Shown one piece after another: positions 40,601-48,800 of a DNA stretch of 64,000 nt. Below the pieces are notes generated by a model that searched no databases, was not told where the DNA came from, and saw only the letters and a list, made by a program, of their open reading frames with translations. Source of the DNA: Varroa destructor (lineage: Eukaryota; Arthropoda; Arachnida; Mesostigmata; Varroidae); NCBI RefSeq assembly GCF_002443255.2, contig NW_019211458.1, positions 14,875,939-14,939,938 on the forward strand, written 5' to 3'. Numbering within the stretch: position 1 is the stretch's first letter; each line of letters begins with the position of its first letter. The position numbers and the translations under genes were made by a program.

Positions 40601-43600
40601 ATTGAATAGTTTGTTGCAATGCCGTATTACAGAGTAGACTTGGCTTTTGTCCTGCCGTTGTTAGCTCGCTCGGAGGTGCATATATCTTGTAATTTTACAT
40701 ACTTGTAAGTATTAAATTGACAAAATGATTCAACGAAAATTTTCTATTAAATAACGTAATAAAAATTGAAGAAAAGTCTAAAAACTTTTCTCTATTTTTT
40801 ATTCTTAGTCTCTTTCAAGACTGCTTACTATTTTTTACTACTACTATTTATTATGCTCTATAGGGAGTGAAAAAGAGTTTGTATCTTAGAAAAAAATTCT
40901 TTAGGTTGCCGCTATGTACAAGGACAGCTAACAATCGTCTAGGACACCACATTGTGCCCTAGTTATTGTGAGCAAATTAGGTGACTGATACGGCGCTCAA
41001 GCTGCCTAAGTAGGGTCGATTTGAATCGAGCCAACCCGGCCTTAAAACAATAGTTAGTGACTTTTCAGCGTCTCGATATGTTGACTTTGGGCAAGGTATT
41101 TAATCCGGAGGGATCGGTGCTCTTAAAAAGGACATAGCTTCTCTTACCGTTCATACAGAGCTTGCAAGTAGTGGGAACTTGGAATATAAATGCTGTGTTT
41201 TTTACTATGCGCCGGCTACAATATTTTGTAAAATTAAAAGACAAACCTTTTTGAGGCTATGATACAAACCGCTTTCTTTAGCTATATTGGCGCGAAGGCT
41301 ATGTTAACCCAGCTCGCTTTAGTCGTTCGTTTAAGTTTTTGCTGGTGGCGCGTCTTAACCTAGTTACGAAATTTCCATTGTTTAGCCTTTACCCTTGTAG
41401 GCCTTTCTGATTCTCTAACTGATTTCACTGTAATCCGATTAGATATAGCTCATGTATTTCGTGTATATGTATATAATTTCGATGGTTCCAGGTATCATTG
41501 TGCCTAAAGGCCACTCAGACAACATTTACAGGCAAACACCTGTTTTGCATTTGTGTCCGTATTTAAGGACCAGACAAATTGTAGTGTTTGTTGAGTACAA
41601 TCGATCGAGACCGTGCATAAAAAGTCTCCACGGTTTCTTCGTAGAATGAACTGGTGCTCCTTAAGCTGTTAACTAATCGCAATGGGTTAAAATGAAAGTG
41701 GAAGAACAAGAAGAAGTGTAGAATCCATGATTATAGTTACTTAAGTGCGGGATTTCCTATCGGTAGAAGCAAAAATGTAGACCGATTTCTTTGGAAAGTA
41801 AAGAGTTCCTCTCGTTTCAGCTGCGAACTTAACAATCACCATAAAGTGAAGTCGCGTTCAAACGTATCTGTTGCATTTCTGATAGTTTACTTTCTATGTC
41901 GATTCACTGACACCCATTTTTCTTTTAAGCAGCGAGCTATTATATAACAAAAATCCTCTTGCGAAGAGAGACACTAGAAGATAGCAACCACCAGTGGTAT
42001 TTGAAATTAATATCGTATATAATTAATAGCCGCATGGCGTACGTCAACTTCGAAACTGCGAAAATATCGTCAAGGCTTTTTGTGGGTGCGGTTTTAATTG
42101 TACCTTCATATCTACGACCGTGTAAATAACAGAAGCATCTGCTACATATCACTGATACTCGTTCTGTAATACCGGCACCTTCACGTAATGATGAGTAATT
42201 TTCGAAGTTATTCCTAGCGAAATTTTTCGACGTTGTTCAGTAGAAATCGACGTGTCGTATGACATATTTATTCGAATTCTAACATGTTCAAACGATAAAC
42301 ATGTCTTGAGGAGACCCTTCTAATTGCTTATTTAGGATCCCTTTGAGCACTGCTTTTTTTCTTTTGTTCAATCAAGTGTCGATATACTCTATGACAATGA
42401 CGTGAATAATATGCGAAAACTGACAACACAGGAGTTCCACGATTACTGCAGGTAGTGACTGAGATAGAGTTTCAGTTCACTGTGCACCCAAAAAGAGAGT
42501 GTCTAACTTAGTTCTTTCTAAGACCTTTGTAGGTTCAAATCATATACGGACGCGGCAGGCTCGTACAACTGATGTTCATCGTAGTTATAGATTGGCCTTA
42601 CCAAAAAAATATATGAAGGTTCGATTACATGCGCGCCGAAAGAACAAAGAGGTTTTTTTACAAGCACATAATTCACCATCAGCTGAAAATGGTATTCTCG
42701 CATAATCATTTTCCGACCGTCCGGATTGTTTTGAACGGTTTTCCATGTCGTCTTCGTCTTCATTGTCCACATTTTCACAGTTCTTATGGTATCGTCAGCG
42801 TTTGTCATTACGATTGAAGGTCGAATGTTTTATGCCGATCTTTGAATTAGTGCCAATACCCACGTCGGTGGGTAAAAGGAAAGCTCGTCACAAAAAACTG
42901 GAGTATGTATATTGTTGACGCACCACTCGCTGCAGAGTGACGCTCGTTATAAAACTTAGCACCAGCAGGTTGGATATGGGTTCTTTGCAGGTGACAGAAT
43001 TATCCGAACTTATAACATTATCAACTTGTGATTGATGCCTGTCTGTAGTGTTACATATGGGAGCTTCGTTTCAAAACTGGGCCTAAAGATAGACGCGCCA
43101 ACAGCAGCAAAGGCAAGCTTTTCATCGCGAAAGAGAGCTGGTTTTGTAACGAACTATAAGATATATTTTATATTATATAAAAGGATCCGATTTGCATCGC
43201 GCAAAGTATTGTCCATTTTCCTACCAGGTACAAACAGAGAACGAGGATGAATTTTACTTACTATCATTACATTTAATGTCGAGTAATTACTAAATACAAA
43301 TTTAACCGATCTACCGCATAACCGAACCGGTAAACCCCAGACTACCGGCACCGTCCAGAATTACAGTCAGTCAAATATGTCGACCGCATACGTATTAGGC
43401 TATTATAAGCGACTTCGGTGGACTTTAAAGCCAAATAATTTTTTGACTCGTCGAACTAGAATGACGGTTTAATATGTATTAGGGACATTCTCATTTATTT
43501 TTTGGACATCTGTCCCAGCGGGCCGGCACTTTCCGGACGGCAATATATCTAGCGTCTGCGTTTCCATGCGTAATCTCCCTATCTACGACCTCGCGATAAG

Positions 43601-46455
43601 TCGACACATCGAATAAATTTATGATAGGATATGGTTTTCGATCAGTTGCCTTCTCTAGGGCACAGAAAACCCCACAACCGTACGAGGTTAGTTTAAGAGA
43701 ATAAGGTCGAAATCAACCTTCGATACTTCTTTCCTCAACCCAGAAAGTAATTAAGACTTGGTGATAAAACCTGGAGTTGTACTTAAGCAACTAGCCTGCG
43801 TACTCTTGATTGCCGTCACAGCGGTCCATGAAGAAACTCGAGATAGTAGGCAACATTCATTATCTTGTATTTGGCAATCATTTCATACTAGCAGATGTCC
43901 TTGATATTCATTGTAAATATTACTATTATTTCACGTTCGAATCTACTCGACACTGCCATAGAACTCTGTCTCTCCTAGGTGGCGCCATATGTTCGTCTGC
44001 TTCCTGTCAGCTTAGGAGTAAAGATGGATCATGCCCCATGTAGGCCGACCGTATGTTTTAAGCGAGTTTTTGTCTATTGAAGCTTTATCACTTCACGCAG
44101 AATTTTCAACTCGCTTGGAATCAATTTATGCGGGACCTATTTGTTACTCAGCTTTTGCGGTTTGAATATTTAGTTTACAATTCTGTAACATGTTACATGT
44201 GAAATGCCAGTTTTGGCCAACAGAGCCCTTGGACTTCAAGCTCTGTCTTCGTGAATAGCCTCCTCAACTGCGGCGATTACCTTCTCGTTGGTCTTAGACA
44301 CTCTGATGTCCACTGTTGAAATTTTTGCGCCATTCAGATTACTGTGGTTTCACTTAGGGTTTTAGCCTAATGTCTCCATCAACGGTCGACGAACTTTCGC
44401 AATCCTGTAGCCATTGAGAAACAAAGACTTTACTGCCGAGCGTTAATTTTGTGAATAAAATATGTTTTTCTTTCTGAACTCATTCCCCCGTGGGGTAACC
44501 TCAATTAGTCGTCAATCACATGTTTCTAGGCGACTGGAGTATTTAGCTGTCGAATTTCGTCTGCTAGGGACGCGTATTTCAAAGGCTACGCAATTTCAAG
44601 GTCCGCCAGATTCGCTTAGCGTTGAGATAAGTTAGGTAAGCTAATTAGCTTGAGTTAGATAGCTACCACGAAACTGAGACAGAATGCTGAGATGTTAGAT
44701 ATCCATATTGAGGGCAAGTTATTACTTGGAAGTAAATTTATTTTTTTTATTTATAAACTAGTCTTTTAGAAAACTTCTTTAAAGGCCAAAGGATTATTTG
44801 AAGGGTTATACTTTATTGATAATACATCGTTTGTAACAGCAGAACTGGATGGGGTTCTATATATGAACATTTAAAATATAATCAGACGCTATGCTACCAA
44901 TAAATAAATCACAAGCTAATTTAGAAGAAGTTAAACTTATTGGGGAGCAGCAACCCGGATCTCTGATATTCTTAGAGCGAAATAGGAACAAAGCATACCT
45001 AATGCGATTTGTTTGGAGAGTCAACTATCTTTTTCGAATACAGGGTAACTTCAATAAGTTGCATAAGAAGTTACACAAGTAGCATTGATTGATAGCGAAA
45101 ACTGTAATTAAAAACCTAACTGAAGGCCCACGGCGCGGTGGGGAACATTTTGAATATATTACAGAGCGAAAATGTAAAGACAGTGACGCCATTTTGAGTG
45201 AGCTCGTCATCAACTGGTAATTAATTCCAGTTTCAGATCAAACGCGAATCTGAGGTCTCATCATGGTGAATCCACTTACCCTCACCGCACAGGCAGACTC
45301 ATCTAAAATGCTTCAAAACGCGCAACATCTAGCAATATCAATACATAAATATTCATATTTATCTACCATTCAATGCCGTTATTTCAAGCGTTGCGGAAAC
45401 ATCAAACCATAAGCGGAAGCTCCCATATATTTTCTCAAACATCGCAGTAAAAACAACTCGTCAGCAAGCTGCCGATAAATAGCTCAGTCTCCATCCAAAA
45501 TATAACTTCACTCAGTAAGCTTTCCACGAAGTTTGCTCCTTTATATGTAATTACCGGTTATTATCGTATTAGAAACCGTATTAGAAAGTACTTTAATGGT
45601 TAGAAGACACGTTCAGGTGATCGTTTTTCTTCACGAGACAACAACTGAGTAATGACAATAGGAATCACTGAGAAAAACAGAGCACTAACCTTGCGTGTTA
45701 TGGTGGGCCGCTGCAGCTGCCGCAGCTGCCAGCGCTGCTCCGCGAAACAGTGCAGCTGCTGGATTACTCCAGGCTGCTGGTGCAGCTGGTGATGGAACCA
45801 GCAGTCCGCATGCAGCCGCTTGCATCGCTGCACTACATGGGGAAACTGAGGGCTTGGAGAGGATATCATCTATCCGATGTGAGGTACCTGAATTGATGCT
45901 GGTCTGAGAACTGTGCTCAAACGTTTTGTCAGATAGTTCTACGGAGGCAGATTTGCTTCCAGAGATATTGTGCTTGAAAGCAGAGATCCGCTCGTGGAAA
46001 ATGTCTTTGCTAAGAGCTAGCTGGGTGTTAGCGTCTTTACGGTCGCGGCCCTTCGAATCATCTTCATCGTGATCGTGATCATGGTCTTCCTGATCTTGAT
46101 CAGTTTCATGGTCGGGTTCGCTACTGCCGCGAAAATCGGCGGCAGCAGTCATGTGCATGTGTTGCTTGAAGAAGCCCATTCCCACAGTTTTATCATGAAG
46201 CTGGTCAGCGAACGGCTTCTTGTCAACCAGGCCCGAGCCGTCATCGTGAACCTTAAATAAGCCAGCCCCTGACGGATCAAAGGGATTGCCAAAAGTTAAA
46301 AACTGGCCCCCATGAGGTCCAAATGGGTTGCCTCCCGCCGATGTCATATGAAGTGCAGAAGCAAGATGCTGACTAGCTTCACTGTGGTTCGAATCCTCGG
46401 ATGTCACTGATTGTTCTCCAACGGGATTGTGAAGCATATCCAAACTTGAATGCAT
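8919..46455 (-). CDS. Nkx6: Nkx6-class homeodomain transcription factor (three-exon gene)
   Basis: Joined coding exons 45690..46455, 22996..23243 and 8919..9152 give about 415 residues plus a stop. The phases agree: exon 1 leaves one base, exon 2 supplies two, and exon 2 ends on a codon boundary. Residues 192..204 hold the Nkx6 TN/eh1-like motif ([11 protein letters not shown]), which in this family recruits Groucho co-repressors. Residues 293..352 form the homeodomain, with Arg5, Phe8, Trp48, Gln50 and Asn51. The stretches [24 protein letters not shown] and [18 protein letters not shown] are characteristic of Nkx6 (HGTX in flies). The family patterns motor neurons and the ventral nerve cord, and pancreas in vertebrates, from the nucleus. 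The start is the first ATG after an in-frame TGA at 46522..46524; a further 5' exon cannot be excluded. Family assignment is very secure. Confidence 0.93.
10625..10654. repeat. Poly-T tract (30 T)
   Basis: A run of 30 T, preceded within a few bases by a run of nine A, inside Nkx6 intron 2. Read on the minus strand this is an A30 tract, as left by a retrotransposed element, but I can identify no element body beside it. Confidence 0.85.
12629..12700 (+). CDS. Candidate 72-nt coding exon opposite Nkx6
   Basis: A pyrimidine-rich acceptor (acatttttcag, ending 12628) and a donor (CAG then gtaaaa from 12701) enclose exactly 24 open codons in phase 0. The reading includes [16 protein letters not shown], and about two thirds of codons end in G or C, unlike the AT-rich surroundings. 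It lies on the plus strand within Nkx6 intron 2. I recognise no domain. It could belong to a gene nested in or overlapping Nkx6, or be chance. Confidence 0.25.
13515..13942 (+). pseudogene. RpS9: Decayed retrocopy of ribosomal protein S9 (RpS9)
   Basis: Shifting between the three plus frames, the translation follows eukaryotic RpS9 in order. HRLD is followed by SRNRNDV and HFT (compare RLDQE, RNKREVW and KFT). [14 protein letters not shown] follows (compare RKAARELLTLDEKDPR). [16 protein letters not shown] follows (compare LDYVLGLKIEDFLERR), and [12 protein letters not shown] with a later SAKRD closes it (compare RKQVVNIPSFIV and DSQKHID). At least three frameshifts and internal stops break it. 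No introns interrupt the match, so it is probably a processed copy. The first ~25 and last ~25 residues are not visible. Functional RpS9 is a small-subunit ribosomal protein; this copy is dead. It sits in Nkx6 intron 2, antisense to the host gene. Confidence 0.65.
16849..16937. repeat. Interleaved inverted repeats
   Basis: CCCTAACCC (16849..16857) pairs with GGGTTAGGG (16915..16923), and GCCGACAG (16865..16872) pairs with CTGTCGGC (16930..16937). The order is A-B-A'-B', so the two stems cannot both form as simple nested hairpins. They lie within Nkx6 intron 2. Confidence 0.6.
17000..18700. other. GC-rich intronic island
   Basis: A GC-rich patch in Nkx6 intron 2 with a (CTG)7 run at 18197..18217 and repeated CTGGCTAGC units around 17555..17580. 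Frames of 60 to 97 codons on both strands match no family, including a 70-codon minus frame at 18257..18469 that begins with an ATG. I regard it as possible regulatory DNA rather than coding sequence. Confidence 0.35.
20632..20803. promoter_or_regulatory. Cluster of YY1/Pho-like CAAGATGG sites
   Basis: AAGATGGCGGCC at 20632..20643 fits the YY1/Pho consensus. Four further CATCTT/AAGATG cores follow up to 20803, and two of them form a perfect 12-bp inverted repeat (20730..20741 and 20753..20764) with an 11-nt loop. Pho sites are components of Polycomb response elements at developmental homeobox loci; whether these are bound is inference. Confidence 0.35.
21236..21251. repeat. (CA)8 microsatellite
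   Basis: Eight CA units in Nkx6 intron 2, flanked by a CG-rich stretch. Confidence 0.9.
21766..21784. repeat. (GGTT)n microsatellite
   Basis: Nearly five GGTT units in Nkx6 intron 2. Confidence 0.9.
22838..22907. repeat. Hairpin with AT-rich apex beside the exon 2 splice donor
   Basis: CATTCTAGCATA (22838..22849) and its exact reverse complement (22896..22907) enclose 46 nt of TA-rich sequence that is itself partly self-complementary. It lies 89 nt past the 5' splice site of the homeobox exon, inside the Nkx6 primary transcript. Confidence 0.75.
22996..23243 (-). CDS. Nkx6: Nkx6 coding exon 2 (homeodomain residues 1 to 46)
   Basis: Enters after a TTGCAG acceptor with two bases that complete a Val codon begun in exon 1, then reads 82 codons. 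A Gly/Ser-rich linker (about 36 residues) leads into [18 protein letters not shown], then [17 protein letters not shown] and SESQVK, where the GTGAGT donor cuts. This supplies homeodomain helices 1 and 2 and the start of helix 3. Compared with vertebrate Nkx6.1 only a handful of homeodomain positions differ. A long plus-strand open frame over the same bases (23022..23363) is its shadow. Confidence 0.95.
24482..24568 (+). CDS. Candidate 87-nt coding exon opposite Nkx6
   Basis: Acceptor ctatttcag (ending 24481) and donor AAG then gttaga (from 24569) enclose exactly 29 open codons in phase 0. The peptide starts [16 protein letters not shown] and continues into a Lys/Gln-rich stretch that could be coiled coil; about 60% of codons end in G or C. 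A further phase-0 candidate (25462..25512, Pro-rich, 17 codons) lies 0.9 kb downstream. No family is recognised and the expected chance rate is high. Confidence 0.25.
26453..26504. repeat. (GAC/GAT)n trinucleotide repeat
   Basis: About 17 mostly GAC, GAT and GGT triplets in Nkx6 intron 1, not within any supported coding exon. Confidence 0.8.
27545..27569. repeat. (CCAT)6 microsatellite
   Basis: Six CCAT units in Nkx6 intron 1. Confidence 0.9.
33046..33055 (+). promoter_or_regulatory. YY1/Pho-like site AAGATGGCGG
   Basis: A match to the YY1 core in the GC-rich island at 32900..34340. The ATG inside it opens a 74-codon plus frame that starts [14 protein letters not shown] and soon becomes low complexity. 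On the minus strand a GTGAGT donor sits about 55 nt away. An intronic promoter is possible but unproven. Confidence 0.25.
35000..38400. other. Long GC-rich island in Nkx6 intron 1
   Basis: The largest GC-rich block of the window. It contains a 194-codon plus frame (36683..37267, opened by TTG) overlapped by a 147-codon frame, and 136- and 140-codon minus frames (37502..38148). None carries a domain I recognise, and overlap in several frames suggests composition rather than coding. A cis-regulatory or promoter role is the plainest reading. Confidence 0.35.
39321..39422. repeat. Fold-back repeat 1 with (TA)n CGCATCAC apex
   Basis: Arms at 39321..39351 and 39388..39422 are reverse complements with 29 of 31 aligned positions identical and two small gaps (3 and 1 nt). 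The 36-nt apex is a (TA)n run followed by CGCATCACTACTAAAT. Its apex is shared with the neighbouring fold-back although the arms are unrelated. Confidence 0.85.
39454..39537. repeat. Fold-back repeat 2 with the same apex
   Basis: Arms at 39454..39485 and 39506..39537 are 32 nt each with 29 identical positions. All three differences are A/G transitions that give G-U pairs in a minus-strand RNA, so the Nkx6 primary transcript could pair along the whole stem. The 20-nt apex contains TATATATATACGCATCAC, as in fold-back 1. Confidence 0.88.
44110..44436 (-). pseudogene. Tc1/mariner transposase fragment (N-terminal part)
   Basis: Minus-strand pieces read [20 protein letters not shown], then [19 protein letters not shown], a stop, [19 protein letters not shown], and a degraded VPHKL. 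This is the two helix-turn-helix DNA-binding region of a Tc1/mariner (IS630 superfamily) transposase. At DNA level it resembles the better preserved copy at 59765..60663; for example both contain CCAAAACTGGCATTTCACA. The catalytic domain is absent and stops interrupt the frame, so it cannot move. It lies in Nkx6 intron 1 in the host orientation. No terminal inverted repeats were found. Confidence 0.7.
45690..46455 (-). CDS. Nkx6: Nkx6 coding exon 1 (N-terminal region and TN motif)
   Basis: 255 codons plus one base. Order of features: Ser/Gly/His-rich N-terminus; an acidic, His-containing run at about residues 113..133; the TN/eh1-like repressor motif at 192..204; an Ala/Pro-rich stretch ending in an Ala run at about 241..249. 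It ends with CAA G and a GTTAGT donor. The frame is open upstream to 46522 without an ATG, so ATG 46455 is the first in-frame start, but a spliced leader exon could extend the protein. The long frame, the Nkx6 motif and the matching splice phase make it secure as Nkx6 exon 1. Confidence 0.9.
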
Positions 46456-48800
46456 TGCGTCTAAATCGCCCAGCGCGAAGCGCTGAGTGTTTAGCCTGGT
46501 GAACACTTTTTGGTAGACACTTCAACAAGCAATATGCAGCACTTGGTCACACGATGTATGAGAGTAACAATAATAAAAGAGTTAACACGATCTCCACTAC
46601 AAGCTGACTTTGGCAAGTGACGCCCACGTATCTCTACCATAAATTTAGCCTTGAAATCAATTCTTTGTAATGGCGGTGAAAAATCCTTCTACGATCAGTA
46701 TCGTATTTTTATAGCATGAATATTACACACAGGCACAACAGTGTACACAGGCAAAGAAATTTACACACTCGGTATCACTCACCCTGAAAGGATATCGGCC
46801 TCCTTCGTATTGAAAATGCGCGATCAACGTTTGCCAAGCGTCGATCTCCTCAACATTTCTTGATTACGACACATGTGATCTTGGCACTAACACTTCATTA
46901 CGGAAATGGTTCCGCTAAGTAAAATTTTGCTTCAATATGTTATGCTGTACCCCGCGTTTGGCAATCCGTGAGTTAGCTGATGATACAGGAGGTTATCGCA
47001 CTGTTTTTTTTTTTTCTATGTTTAGGTCTGAACGTGGTCCTTGAACGTATCCTGACGTAGTCCTTATAAGCGGGTACCTCTGAAACTGAGGTTTGCTTAC
47101 AACGAGAGTGAAGGCGTCACCGATCACTTCTTGCAATTACAACAACAACAAGCAATATACGACCAGCGAGCTCTATCGTAGAGCGGCACGTAGAGTGCCA
47201 AGCATGCCGAGGACTTCGTTGCTTTGCAATACCGTACGATCTGGCTTTCGCTAGACTGCACTTCGCTAAGGCTCGACGTCTGCTAGTCGTCCACTATCCG
47301 TCTAGTGGTGCAGTGCGTTATCTCGTTTTTTCGTCTTCGGTCTTTATTCAACTTCGTGTTCGCCGTAGGCGTCCAGTCCTCCTGTCCCTCTCAGTATAAG
47401 TAACGGTGGTAATGCTAGTGCGTGGTACTAATATCGCTAGTCGTCGCGTGCGTGATTTGGCGCGGCTGCTGGAGCGCGTTCGGCCACCATCACGGGGACG
47501 ACCACTCTCTATTGGCGGGTGCTCAACTACTCCGGGAGCTCGCCTGGTCTCAGATGCTGGTTGCGCTCAGCCTTCGATCTCAATTGCTGGCGCTGCCTTC
47601 AAAATAATCTCCCTTCTCCTTGAAGCGAGCGATCAAGCACACAACTCTCAGACAGCGACAGACGACGAGTACAGAAAAAAGCTCTCATGTTATCTAAAAA
47701 TGATTTGCCGCTTGGCCGAAGGCGGGGCCATAGCATGCCAGCAGCGATTGGCCGGGAGGCGCGGCCGCAACTCGGACCAGGGCGGAGCAAAACTAGATGA
47801 GTGAGCCCCGAGCAGGAGCGCCCGACAGGGGGTGAGGGCTCGCGTTCTATCTTTTTGGTCCTGGCCGGTCGTGTAGTCTTATAGCGATGCTGCTGCTGTT
47901 GCTGCTGTTGGTAGCGCCGTAACAGCAGCAGCGTCACTTTTGCATTACAACACACAGCGCTGCGCGAGCCCAAGCCCCTTCTCGGCGCGAGCTCCGCCGC
48001 GTGAAGCGCAACCGAAAGCCGTCAAGCGAACGGCTGTTCCGTCGCCAACCGTCCGTAGATGTACCGACCACTGAACGAACAAGCCAGCCTCTTTCTCTTC
48101 CTTGCTATGTTTGCCTTGAGCACTAAACTAAGAAAGGAACGAAGGCTTCCGGCTAGAAAGCAAGGAACCGGCCGAGCTCTGTCGCTGACAGCATTGCAGC
48201 CAGCCGTTAAAGAGCTGGACCACCCATCGTAGCTCGGAGCTTGTCGTTGGCAGCACAGTATACCGTGCCGCCGGGCCCGAGTCGCTATGAAAGAGAAAAA
48301 TAGTGAAGGGGGACGGCAGGCGGCGAGAACGATATTTTCAGCTAGGACAGAGCGCCCCCCACCGGGCGCTCTCTGGGGGTCTGCCGATAACGGCTGCTGT
48401 AGTAGCGACTGCTGTTTCAGTGGGTATTGGGGGTAGTGGCAGCGATGGTAGCAGCGCAGGAAACGCCACCGTTTCCGCGCGCGGCTGACGGCGGCGTCAT
48501 CGATGCAGACGAAAGTGCACTGGAAACGGCAAACATATGTATGCCATATATTTCCCGGATTGCCTTTCACCTTGGCTACCATTGCACAGCAGTAGAGATA
48601 CGCTTAGTGGGTTCAGGTTCGAGGAGAAGGAGACGAACAGGAAGAGGAAGTAGAAAGAAGTCTTCAATCTCGAGAAGCAATGACGAAACGGAAAACAGAC
48701 ACGACAAAAGCCAGAAGCAACAACAACAACCACAACAATGACAGCAGCAGCAAGAAGCAACAAATGCAGTAGGTTTTTTTCGCTGCGATCGGCCTGTGAA
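46456..48800 (-). promoter_or_regulatory. Nkx6: Probable 5' UTR and promoter region of Nkx6
   Basis: The flank upstream of the Nkx6 start turns GC-rich between about 47100 and 48700. On the minus strand there is a CCAAT box (47747..47751), a GC box (47721..47729) and TATA-like sequences (TTATAAGG at 47062..47069; CTATAAGA near 47880). No transcription start can be fixed. Open frames here (132 codons at 47406..47804 plus; 186 codons at 48022..48582 minus) match nothing known. CTG/CAG and CAA repeats lie at about 47885..47935 and 48718..48755. Confidence 0.4.

Larger units (their letters stand above)
23244..45689 (-). other. Nkx6: Nkx6 intron 1 (about 22.4 kb)
   Basis: Donor GTTAGT at 45684..45689 (minus) and a TTGCAG acceptor next to 23243. 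GC-rich islands occur at about 25440..25770, 29500..30150, 30900..31700, 32900..34340 and 35000..38400. Fold-back repeats lie at 39321..39537, and a Tc1/mariner relic at 44110..44436. Several frames of 100 to 194 codons in the islands match no family and are usually open on several frames at once. 40000..44100 is AT-rich and holds nothing I can name. Confidence 0.75.

Noticed and set aside
46386..46396. Sequence GGTTCGAATCC, a perfect tRNA B-box
   Set aside because: It lies inside Nkx6 coding exon 1 and has no A-box or cloverleaf at tRNA spacing.
48022..48582. 186-codon minus-strand frame upstream of Nkx6
   Set aside because: No recognisable motif, no splice context that would join it to Nkx6, and it lies in the presumed promoter and 5' UTR zone.
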